Origin: an uncultured Prevotella sp.
GTDB taxonomy: Bacteria > Bacteroidota > Bacteroidia > Bacteroidales > Bacteroidaceae
Direction of reading: 5' to 3'
Length of the DNA: 5,507 nt
NCBI GenBank assembly: GCA_934230965.1
Contig: CAKQFW010000135.1
Span: 1 to 5,507 of the forward strand
Shown: one piece after another, positions 1 through 5,278 of the stretch
Layout of the letters: each line of letters opens with the position of its first letter
Numbering within the stretch: position 1 is the stretch's first letter
Notes under the pieces: model-generated
Told to the model about the DNA's origin: nothing
Seen by the model: the letters and a program-made list of their open reading frames with translations, nothing else
Database searches by the model: none
Position numbers and translations under genes: made by a program

Positions 1-138
1 TGGTGCATCGTTGATGCACCAATTGCATCTTCTTTGTTTTTAAAGGATTGTAAATGGTGCATCACTGTCGCACAAATTGGGATAGGTAAAATGTTTATCT
101 CGCAGATATCACAGGCTGTTGATGCACTTGATGCACTC
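1..138. repeat. Cluster of GTGCATC/GATGCAC inverted and direct repeats
   Basis: Five copies of a 7-bp core lie within 138 bp: GTGCATC at 3-9 and 57-63, and its complement GATGCAC at 13-19, 121-127 and 130-136. TGGTGCATC (1-9) and GATGCACCA (13-21) form a perfect 9-bp stem with a 3-nt loop. TGGTGCATC recurs at 55-63 and can pair equally well with 13-21. TTGATGCACT at 119-128 and 128-137 is a 9-bp-period tandem pair whose TGATGCAC can pair with GTGCATCA at 57-64. The cluster starts right after the symporter stop codon and reaches the window edge. No U-tract follows the hairpins on the minus strand inside the window, so a simple terminator cannot be claimed. An attenuator, a set of protein-binding half-sites, or a REP-like palindromic element are all possible. 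Confidence 0.7.
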
Positions 139-139
139 C

Positions 140-1318
140 TTACACCCCAACACGTTGTGCTCGTGAGAACAGTTTGTCTACAACGAGGGCAATGGCGCCA
201 TCGCCCGTTACGTTACAGGCGGTGCCGAAGCTATCCATCGCAATATACAGAGCTATCATGAGCGCTTGCATGTCGGCATCGAAACCTAATATCGAGGCCA
301 GCGGAGCCAAGGCAGCCATCACACAGCCACCAGGCACGCCAGGGGCCGCCACCATACAGATGGCCAACACAAAGATAAAATTGAGGAAGAGTGGCAAGCT
401 GCACGGCATATCATTGATAAGACAAATGGTAAGGGCACAACAGGTTATCTTCATCATCGACCCCGTCATGTGAATGGTGGCGCAGAGTGGAACTGTGAAG
501 CTGGCAATGCCCTCGTTCACACCATTTTTCAACGTCTGCCGCAACGTTACTGGTATGGCTGCTGCCGACGACGAGGTGCCGAGAGCCGTGAAATAAGCTG
601 GCAACATATTTATTAACAGGCGCAACGGGTTCTTGTGCGTCAAGCCTCCAGCAATAAGATATTCGTAAAGCAAAATAACCACATGCAGCACAAAGATAAC
701 AATAATGATTTGTGCAAAAACCAATAAGATGTGGTAAGCCTCGCCCGAATAGGTCATGCCCAAGAAGATGCCAAAGATATACAGGGGCAAGAGCGGAATA
801 ATAACCTTAGCAATGACGCCCGCCACAATATCTTTAAACTCTTGAAACACCTTGTGCATGGTGTGGCTACGCATGTTTGCAATGCCCAAGCCCAGCATAA
901 ACGAGAACACAAGCGCACTCATCACATTGAGCATGGCGGGTATCTCTACCTCAAAAAACGGCTTTAGCTCCTCAGCCTTATCTACCACCACAGGGGCAGT
1001 ATCGGCAATAAGACGTGGGAAGAGCGCCGACCCTGTGCCATAGGCAAGCAAACCCGCAAGGATGGTATCTCCAAAGGCAAAGGCTACTGTGGCAACGAGC
1101 AACTTGCCCGCCCCATTACCAATATCGGCAATGGCTGGCGTAACCAGTCCTACAATAATAAGAGGTATCATAAAGCCCAAAAACTGGCTAAAGATGCCAT
1201 TGAAGGTGAGAAACATTCTAACAGTGGTCTCATTAAAAACATTGCCGAAGAGCACGCCCAACACAATGGCCACAATAATCTTTGCCAATAACGGCAGCTT
1301 TATTCTTTTTAAGTTCAT
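140..1318 (-). CDS. Dicarboxylate/amino acid:cation symporter (DAACS family), SstT/Glt-like
   Basis: This is a predicted inner-membrane secondary transporter of 392 residues, near the usual size for the family, and hydrophobic almost throughout. The re-entrant hairpin 1 serine motif is clear in TALGTSSSAAAIPVT (about 244-258). A glycine-rich hairpin 2, APGVPGG (about 325-331), and the last-helix motif DSFGTACNVTGD (about 362-373) follow in the expected order. Family members move acidic or small neutral amino acids, or C4-dicarboxylates, with Na+ or H+. Two sites differ from the archetype: the NMDGT-type motif is HMTGS (283-287), and the position of the substrate-binding arginine (R397 in GltPh) is Gly365. 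The conserved Asn369 and Asp373 remain. By family knowledge this argues against a typical glutamate/aspartate carrier and suggests a neutral or different substrate and altered cation binding, but the substrate cannot be named. It appears to be a single-gene unit, preceded by the terminator of the upstream operon. The start at 1318 is chosen because the N-terminus is family-like, although an out-of-frame duplicate start lies 32 bp upstream. Confidence 0.92.
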   Translation of the reverse strand: MNLKRIKLPLLAKIIVAIVLGVLFGNVFNETTVRMFLTFNGIFSQFLGFMIPLIIVGLVTPAIADIGNGAGKLLVATVAFAFGDTILAGLLAYGTGSALFPRLIADTAPVVVDKAEELKPFFEVEIPAMLNVMSALVFSFMLGLGIANMRSHTMHKVFQEFKDIVAGVIAKVIIPLLPLYIFGIFLGMTYSGEAYHILLVFAQIIIVIFVLHVVILLYEYLIAGGLTHKNPLRLLINMLPAYFTALGTSSSAAAIPVTLRQTLKNGVNEGIASFTVPLCATIHMTGSMMKITCCALTICLINDMPCSLPLFLNFIFVLAICMVAAPGVPGGCVMAALAPLASILGFDADMQALMIALYIAMDSFGTACNVTGDGAIALVVDKLFSRAQRVGV

Positions 1319-1352
1319 AACAAGAGCAGTTTTATTCTTTTTAGGTTCATAA
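1289..1352 (-). repeat. Imperfect 32-bp tandem duplication over the symporter start
   Basis: The upstream unit (1321-1352) and downstream unit (1289-1320) match at 27 of 32 positions. Each begins TTATGAAC on the minus strand and carries an ATG plus the next nine or so codons. The downstream copy is the real start of the symporter. The divergence shows that the duplication is not brand new. Confidence 0.85.
1315..1350 (-). CDS. Candidate 11-codon leader ORF duplicating the symporter N-terminus
   Basis: Reading minus from 1350 gives MNLKRIKLLLL and then TGA. The symporter itself begins MNLKRIKLPLL. The TGA (1317-1315) overlaps the symporter ATG (1318-1316) as ATGA, the arrangement typical of translational coupling. 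The ORF exists because a 32-bp segment carrying the start codon is tandemly duplicated, and 32 is not a multiple of three. Three of the four codons that differ between the copies are synonymous (CTA/TTA, AAA/AAG, TTG/TTA), and one is not (CTC/CCG). That pattern would fit translation of both copies, but it is too short to be statistically convincing. It may be a translated leader peptide or only the remnant of a slipped duplication. No Shine-Dalgarno sequence is visible ahead of either start. Confidence 0.35.
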   Translation of the reverse strand: MNLKRIKLLLL

Positions 1353-1557
1353 CATGCTTTTGCTGATAAAAGTACTATTTTTTCAACAACGCGCCAAGCT
1401 TTTCTCTGATTTTCTAAATAATGTAGTTTGTTCTAACGATGAGAATAAAGACGATGAGAAGCAACAAACCAACATAAGTCTTTTAGGAACATGGATAAGT
1501 TGGATATGATGGGGAGGCTGGTGGCCTGTGGCGGCACTGCCCCTATCAACGGCAGTC
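1353..1557. other. Intergenic region upstream of the symporter, no gene seen
   Basis: This stretch lies between the symporter leader and the terminator of the lemA operon. It holds the weak promoter candidate and a 10-bp direct repeat ACGATGAGAA (1436-1445 and 1451-1460, period 15 bp). A 65-codon minus-strand reading frame across 1383-1580 is composition-poor, starts inside the terminator and resembles no family I know, so I do not call it. No RNA gene is recognisable. Confidence 0.5.
1367..1398 (-). promoter_or_regulatory. Weak candidate promoter for the symporter
   Basis: On the minus strand CTTG (1398-1395) is followed after 20 bp by TACTTTTA (1374-1367), a one-mismatch version of the Bacteroidota -7 box TAnnTTTG. 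It would start transcription a few bases before the duplicated start region. Both boxes are imperfect, and no better pair was found between the upstream terminator and the gene. Confidence 0.22.
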
Positions 1558-1605
1558 AAAAAAAAACACCAGCACGCCACAAACTTGGTGCACTGGTGAT
1601 TTTTT
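1558..1605 (-). terminator. Rho-independent terminator of the lemA operon (possibly bidirectional)
   Basis: CACCAG (1567-1572) pairs with CTGGTG (1593-1598). After a 2x2 internal mismatch, CGCCA (1575-1579) pairs with TGGTG (1586-1590, one G-U), leaving a 6-nt loop. On the minus strand the hairpin is followed by nine T (1566-1558) and begins about 40 nt after the stop codon of the 576-residue gene. On the plus strand six T (1600-1605) follow, so it could stop transcripts from either side. Confidence 0.85.
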
Positions 1606-1639
1606 GTATCGTTATAAGAATTACTTCATCGAGTCGGCG

Positions 1640-3370
1640 TTAATTGCGCAGCTTTGAAGCGATGTGCTTTCTATACACCCGCATGCCAGCCTTGTCCAGC
1701 ACGTCAGAGATATGGCCAACACGCTGACTTTGCGTTATATTGGCATCCTCGTTGTCGTTATCCTCCTGTATCAGCATACTGCCCTGCCCCACTACGGGCT
1801 GATAGTCATCCCAATATACAGGCACGTCATGCCATTGGCCATCGTTGCCCTTTTTGCTTATATACGACAGGCGCCGCTCGCAGCGGTAGCCGTGGGCGTA
1901 GACGGTTATGATAGACTGGTTGTCTTGTACCGTTTCCTCGGTCTTCAGTATGCTTTTTGTAACACACTGCGGATGCTTGAATTTGTCCTGTCCCCAGAAA
2001 TTGGCCAATGCCTCGTGCTCCCAGAAAGAACTGTGTTTCGGCATATCACTGCCATAGATGTCCTTCTGCGACCGTATCTGCTGGTACATGGGCACGCAGA
2101 GCAACGGTGCCAGAGCAAAATATATAGCCTTAAAATAGCGGGCGTTTATCTCATAGAAGTTTGACTCGGCCTTGTGGTAGTCGAAGCTACTGTACTGGTC
2201 GGGGTTGAAGTCGATAACCATGTCTTGCAGATGCTCAGGGATGATAGTGTTTATCATCTTCTTCTTTACGAAATCGAAATCGTCGCCAAACCCAATTTCC
2301 TTGTCCTTCAGAAGTTTGAGCATGGTGTTCTGAGCCAGCGGTGTGAAGAGCAAGGCGTACTGATGATTGTTATTGCGATCGCTGGTATCGAACGCCACCT
2401 CAAAATCTTCGTTGGTCATTAGGGCGAAATCCCCGTTCTTCAAGTCTTGAGCCTTTTTCTGCAATTTGTGGTGCTTCCACTTGTACGACAGCGACCCCTC
2501 CTTATTGGCTAGACCGCTCTGCTCGCGGTAGAACGTAAGATCGGGGGCAGCCGTGTTGCCATAGATAAGGCGTGTCTTCTCGTAATACTTGGGATAAGGG
2601 GCTTCCAACTCGGCCCTAAGTGTCTGCGAGTGGCTCTCAATATGATACTTACCATCTGAACCTTTCTCTTCGGTAGTCCAATAGATGGTGAGAGACCCCT
2701 CGTATGTCTTGGTAGACATCACCATCTTGCGCGTGCGACAGAGCACGAACGGATTACCGTTGATGAGTCCTGAATGTGAATAGAGAACAGAACGTCCCTC
2801 GTTAAAGCTCCCGTCCCATCCGTACACCTGCTGCAGGTCGGCCAGCCGCTGCGTGGTAAAATAAGGGTCAAACTGCAGTTTGGGCACCGTCTGCGACATC
2901 ATTCGCGCAAGTATGTCCCAGTCGAACAGCCTGTTAAGCGGCCACATCTGTTGCCATGCCTCATCACGATACTGGTTTATGGTTTGTTGCAAGTTGTTAA
3001 GTTGTTCTTGCAACTCTTTGAGTCGCGGATTCACCTTAGTGAACTGTAGCCACAACGCTCCCGCCACAGCCACGCCTATCAATATCAGCAACCATACCGA
3101 CAATTCGTGATACTTGAATAAAGCCCACAGCGCGCCTCCTGCCACTATACCCCACAGAGCCACCCAATAGAAGATGTACCAACCATATGTTTCGTCCACC
3201 TTCGAATGTATCTTTTCTGTGTCGTACAGATGGCGACAGGTTTCTTCATTGGCCTTCACATCCACCTGTGCCTCTTCGGCAATCTGAGCGAAAGTGTCCT
3301 TGGCCACTTGCTCAAACTTGTCTCTGAACACGTTGGCGTATTCGTCCAACGGATCATATACATCGTCCAT
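1640..3370 (-). CDS. LemA-associated membrane protein, DUF3137-like (hypothetical)
   Basis: This is a 576-residue predicted membrane protein of unknown function. It begins with an acidic, soluble region of about 60 residues (about 1-60), followed by two closely spaced hydrophobic helices (about 63-85 and 90-110) forming a membrane hairpin, and then a heptad-like coiled coil (about 114-137, rich in L, Q and N). The rest, about 140-576, is largely hydrophilic and probably cytoplasmic, with one further hydrophobic patch at about 412-428. The stretch around 320-355 (EDFEVAFDTSD, then YALLFTPLAQNTMLKLL) resembles the DUF3137 core, where an F-x-V-x-x-S/T element precedes a 'LTPA.ME.LL' segment. This is by eye and not a search result. 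The same protein architecture downstream of lemA is also known in mycoplasmas (the MAG1210-type proteins), and I offer that as a possible relation. The gene starts 27 nt after lemA and is followed by a strong terminator, so the two form a two-gene operon and probably one membrane complex. No catalytic motif is seen. Confidence 0.8.
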   Translation of the reverse strand: MDDVYDPLDEYANVFRDKFEQVAKDTFAQIAEEAQVDVKANEETCRHLYDTEKIHSKVDETYGWYIFYWVALWGIVAGGALWALFKYHELSVWLLILIGVAVAGALWLQFTKVNPRLKELQEQLNNLQQTINQYRDEAWQQMWPLNRLFDWDILARMMSQTVPKLQFDPYFTTQRLADLQQVYGWDGSFNEGRSVLYSHSGLINGNPFVLCRTRKMVMSTKTYEGSLTIYWTTEEKGSDGKYHIESHSQTLRAELEAPYPKYYEKTRLIYGNTAAPDLTFYREQSGLANKEGSLSYKWKHHKLQKKAQDLKNGDFALMTNEDFEVAFDTSDRNNNHQYALLFTPLAQNTMLKLLKDKEIGFGDDFDFVKKKMINTIIPEHLQDMVIDFNPDQYSSFDYHKAESNFYEINARYFKAIYFALAPLLCVPMYQQIRSQKDIYGSDMPKHSSFWEHEALANFWGQDKFKHPQCVTKSILKTEETVQDNQSIITVYAHGYRCERRLSYISKKGNDGQWHDVPVYWDDYQPVVGQGSMLIQEDNDNEDANITQSQRVGHISDVLDKAGMRVYRKHIASKLRN

Positions 3371-3379
3371 AATGCATTA

Positions 3380-3406
3380 TTTTTTTAGAGATACTTCTCA
3401 AAAAAA
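3380..3406 (-). promoter_or_regulatory. Intercistronic hairpin over the lemA stop codon
   Basis: GAGA (3388-3391) and TCTC (3396-3399) pair across a 4-nt loop. Outside them T7 (3380-3386) and A7 (3400-3406) can extend the stem with a single-base bulge at 3387. The structure includes the last two lemA codons and its TGA (3400-3398) and ends about 10 nt before the start codon of the next gene. On the minus strand the T-run is on the 5' side and the A-run on the 3' side, so it is not a normal terminator. It might affect ribosome access or RNA processing between the two genes. Confidence 0.4.
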
Positions 3407-4141
3407 CTTGCTTCTTGCCATCTGCTTTGTCTCTGCCGATGCCGTAAACGGTATGCGTGTGGTATAACCCTGACTGGCAGCCACAATCATTTTTGTGGGC
3501 CATGAGAAGATCTCGGTGTTCCACTGTGTCACACGGTTGTTGTAAACGGTGCGTGCAGCTGTTATCTCGCGCTGCAGATAGTTGTTCTGCTGCATGGCAT
3601 CGGCAATAGCCTTATGAGCCTTCAGCTCGGGATATGCCTCCACCTGCGGGAACAAGCGGTTGCAGGCCACGGTAAGCTGGCTGTCAACGTCGCTACGATT
3701 CTCTTCTGTTATCTTTCCACCACGAAGGGCTGCCACAGAGGTCATCACGTCCTTGTCTAGGTTTACGGCACGCTCTACTAGGCCCACCACATTCTGCAAT
3801 ATCTGCACACGCTGCTCAAGATAGTTATCAATATTAGAAGCCTCGGCCTGTATGCGCTGCTCAAGCTGCTGGAAATAGTTGCGTGCCTTAATCTTCATGT
3901 AAGCAAATATCACGCCTGGCAATATGCCCACCACGCAACCCTTGAGGGCCGTCATAGCGGGGTTGGGTTGCCAAGTAAAGGCTACATACAGCAGCACGAG
4001 CGCAGGTATTGTAACCCACAATGCTATCTCGAACAGGGTTGATTTGTATGTAACCGTCACAGGTATCTGACGGTTAATTACGTTCACGTCACGACCATCG
4101 TCATTAACGGGGCCAGTAACCTCATCAAGTAAATTTGCCAT
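3398..4141 (-). CDS. lemA: LemA family membrane protein
   Basis: The protein has 247 residues. The C-terminal two thirds is a LemA domain, a predicted helical bundle: NIDNYLEQRVQILQNVVGLV (about 103-122) matches the family's 'id..L..R..lipNLV' segment, AYPELKA (about 169-175) is the hallmark motif, and EITAARTVYNNRVTQWN (about 192-208) matches the conserved 'EI..aR..YN..V..yN' helix. Most LemA proteins have one N-terminal membrane anchor. Here about 34 soluble residues precede two hydrophobic helices (about 36-57 and 66-82), so the bundle would sit on the same side as the N-terminus. The molecular function of LemA is not settled, and membrane-associated scaffolding or signalling roles have been proposed. 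It is the first gene of an operon with the DUF3137-like protein 27 nt downstream, and a Bacteroidota-type promoter lies about 170 bp upstream. The symbol is a family name only. Confidence 0.92.
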   Translation of the reverse strand: MANLLDEVTGPVNDDGRDVNVINRQIPVTVTYKSTLFEIALWVTIPALVLLYVAFTWQPNPAMTALKGCVVGILPGVIFAYMKIKARNYFQQLEQRIQAEASNIDNYLEQRVQILQNVVGLVERAVNLDKDVMTSVAALRGGKITEENRSDVDSQLTVACNRLFPQVEAYPELKAHKAIADAMQQNNYLQREITAARTVYNNRVTQWNTEIFSWPTKMIVAASQGYTTRIPFTASAETKQMARSKFF

Positions 4142-4191
4142 AAATAAATGTTTTTAATTAGTTATTATTTTTAAAATTGGTAAAATATTCC

Positions 4192-4253
4192 GTTTAATTG
4201 GCAATATACCGCTTACCGGTTATTATTGTTTAATTGGTTATAATGGTTATAAT
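4192..4253 (-). repeat. Short direct repeats in the probable lemA 5' leader
   Basis: GTTTAATTGG occurs at 4192-4201 and 4228-4237, 36 bp apart. GGTTATAAT is repeated in immediate tandem at 4236-4244 and 4245-4253. An ACCGGT palindrome lies between them at 4215-4220. All fall between the probable lemA promoter and its start codon, so they would be transcribed. The sequence is very AT-rich and some repetition is expected by chance. Confidence 0.45.
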
Positions 4254-4311
4254 TGCTTGTTAATAGAAATCTCCTAAGCACTAAACACTAATTCATGCAC
4301 AGAAATTTTTA

Positions 4312-4346
4312 CAAAGATAAGTATTTTATCACCGCATGCACACAAT
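4312..4346 (-). promoter_or_regulatory. Candidate promoter of the lemA operon
   Basis: On the minus strand TATCTTTG (4319-4312) is a perfect match to the Bacteroidota -7 box TAnnTTTG. An upstream ATTG (4346-4343), 23 bp away, or TGTG (4344-4341), 21 bp away, could serve as the -33 box, which is usually TTTG. Transcription would start near 4305 and leave a leader of roughly 160 nt before the lemA ATG at 4141. Confidence 0.6.
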
Positions 4347-4475
4347 TCTGTAGAAAATTAATATTATTTATACTTTCTGTAAATCATCCCTTCTGCGTAA
4401 ACAAACTAATCGAGTCAAGAATATTATTGTATAAAACGCCCTTCTTCCATCAAGCCTCATCTCAATGGTTTTTAT

Positions 4476-4574
4476 AGAAGAAAAGTGCGGAAATCCGCAA
4501 AAATCTTTCGTAGAATTAATAAAATAGCTATCTTTGCAGAAGAAAAGTGCGGAAATCCGCAAAAATCTTTCGTA
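4476..4574 (+). repeat. Two identical 37-bp direct repeats with internal dyads, 25 bp apart
   Basis: Copies at 4476-4512 and 4538-4574 are identical over 37 bp and diverge abruptly outside. Each begins AGAAGAAAAG and ends ATCTTTCGTA. Each contains the dyad TGCGGAAATCCGCA (4486-4499 and 4548-4561), a 6-bp stem with a 2-nt centre. The 25 bp between copies holds the -7 box of a plus-strand promoter-like site, and the end of the first copy supplies its -33 box. Perfect identity suggests a recent duplication, or a dispersed repeat family under conversion. Confidence 0.9.
4506..4536 (+). promoter_or_regulatory. Plus-strand Bacteroidota-type promoter with no clear gene
   Basis: TTTC (4506-4509), 19 bp, then TATCTTTG (4529-4536). 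The -7 box is a perfect TAnnTTTG, and the -33 box has one mismatch to TTTG at a normal spacing. Transcription would start near 4543, inside the second 37-bp repeat, and proceed antisense through the terminator into the 3' end of the membrane-protein gene. The only reading frame just downstream (ATG at 4579, 27 codons) crosses the terminator hairpin and is unlikely to be a gene. Confidence 0.5.
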
Positions 4575-4602
4575 AGTTATGGTTATAGAAAGAAACAACT
4601 AC

Positions 4603-4642
4603 AAAAGGTGGGAGAGCGCCATATTGCCACCTCTCTCCCGCC
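4603..4642 (-). terminator. Rho-independent terminator of the sigma-factor operon
   Basis: GGTGGGAGAG (4607-4616) pairs with CTCTCCCGCC (4633-4642) over 10 bp with one G-U pair and a 16-nt loop. On the minus strand it is followed by TTTTG and further T-rich sequence. It begins about 10 nt after the stop codon of the four-helix membrane protein, which is where a terminator would be expected. Confidence 0.8.
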
Positions 4643-4651
4643 CCGCTATCC

Positions 4652-5263
4652 TTATGCATTGAGCTCATTAATCTGACTTATCACCTCATCATTGGTGCGT
4701 TGCATCTTGAAGAAGATGCGGAAAGCAACGACAAGCCCCACAACGCCACCTATAACGCCACCAACCAAACCGCCATAAACGGCACCCCTCACAAAATCGG
4801 GAGCATCGGCAGGCAGAGCCGTCCATGCCTCCATACCACTCCATAACAGCCACACCACAATGGCGGGCATAAACAATATCATCTGCATAGAGCGCTGACG
4901 CTTCATGCGTGTGAGTTTGGAGATGGTGGTAACGAGATTGTTTCTGCTATAGTCTTCATCGCTAAGCGCCGAGATATTGATGCGATAATCGGCAATAACA
5001 TCAAGCACCACTACCATCACCATGAACAAATAGTTGTACCATGACAGATGAGCAAACTCTTTGATGCCCAGCCACATTATGGCTATTACAGGAATGAGAC
5101 AGAACTCAAAATAAATAAATTTCTTAATCCACGACATACTCTTCTTCATAGAACGTATAATAAGCTTCTCGTTCACAATCTTCTGTTGGTTGAGTTGAGC
5201 CTTAAAATCCTCCATCTGCGAGCGCAGAACCTCGAGTTCGTTATAATTCTGATTGTTTTCCAT
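4652..5263 (-). CDS. Four-helix membrane protein, candidate partner of the adjacent sigma factor
   Basis: I cannot assign this 203-residue protein to a named family. Residues about 7-38 form a charged, heptad-like coiled coil (LEVLRSQMEDFKAQLNQQ and on), ending in a basic segment (about 37-48). Four hydrophobic segments follow at about 48-66, 74-92, 126-143 and 161-184, the last a glycine zipper (GGLVGGVIGGVVGLVV). A basic, polar loop (about 94-125, ending RMKRQR) separates helices 2 and 3, and a polar tail (about 186-203) closes the protein. It starts 15 nt after the sigma factor stop codon and precedes a terminator, so the pair is probably co-transcribed. In Bacteroidota, ECF-type sigma factors are often followed by a membrane protein that controls them, which makes an anti-sigma or signal-sensing role plausible. 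However, no FecR, zinc anti-sigma or RskA-type domain is recognisable, so the role is inference. The ATG at 5263 is chosen because it is the first Met and fits the operon spacing. Confidence 0.8.
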   Translation of the reverse strand: MENNQNYNELEVLRSQMEDFKAQLNQQKIVNEKLIIRSMKKSMSWIKKFIYFEFCLIPVIAIMWLGIKEFAHLSWYNYLFMVMVVVLDVIADYRINISALSDEDYSRNNLVTTISKLTRMKRQRSMQMILFMPAIVVWLLWSGMEAWTALPADAPDFVRGAVYGGLVGGVIGGVVGLVVAFRIFFKMQRTNDEVISQINELNA

Positions 5264-5278
5264 ATCCGTTGTTAGTGT

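Larger units (their letters stand above)
4142..4651. other. 510-bp intergenic region between the two operons
   Basis: AT-rich DNA with no convincing gene. From lemA outward it holds the probable 5' leader with short repeats (4142-4305), the minus-strand lemA promoter (4312-4346), a featureless stretch (about 4350-4470), the paired 37-bp repeats with a plus-strand promoter-like site between them (4476-4574), and the terminator of the sigma-factor operon (4603-4642). Short reading frames on both strands here (4295-4477, 4368-4598, 4485-4676) run through repeat, promoter or terminator sequence and look spurious. Confidence 0.7.

Noticed and set aside
95..110. TATCT-CGC-AGATA mini-hairpin as a symporter terminator
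   Set aside because: The stem is only 5 bp, AT-rich, and has no adjoining U-tract on the minus strand.
174..473. 99-codon plus-strand reading frame opposite the symporter
   Set aside because: It is fully antisense to conserved transporter motifs and has no family resemblance.
1383..1580. 65-codon minus-strand reading frame between the symporter and the lemA operon
   Set aside because: It begins inside the terminator hairpin and T9 tract, is rich in Cys and Ser without any family resemblance, and has no promoter or start context.
1664..2164. 166-codon plus-strand reading frame opposite the 576-residue gene
   Set aside because: It lies entirely antisense to a gene with clear membrane helices and operon context, and it is best explained as a shadow of that gene's codon pattern.
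4476..4574. Two 37-bp repeats with an internal dyad and a 25-bp spacer, superficially like a minimal CRISPR array
   Set aside because: There are only two copies, the spacer contains a -7 promoter box, the dyad is central to the repeat but the flanks are A-rich runs, and no cas gene is in the window.
4579..4662. 27-codon plus-strand ORF downstream of the orphan promoter
   Set aside because: Nearly half of it is the opposite operon's terminator hairpin, it overlaps the 3' end of a real gene, and nothing in the peptide is recognisable.
4485..4676. 63-codon plus-strand reading frame across the 37-bp repeats
   Set aside because: Its residues are translations of the repeat, the promoter boxes and the terminator hairpin, and its start precedes the likely transcription start.
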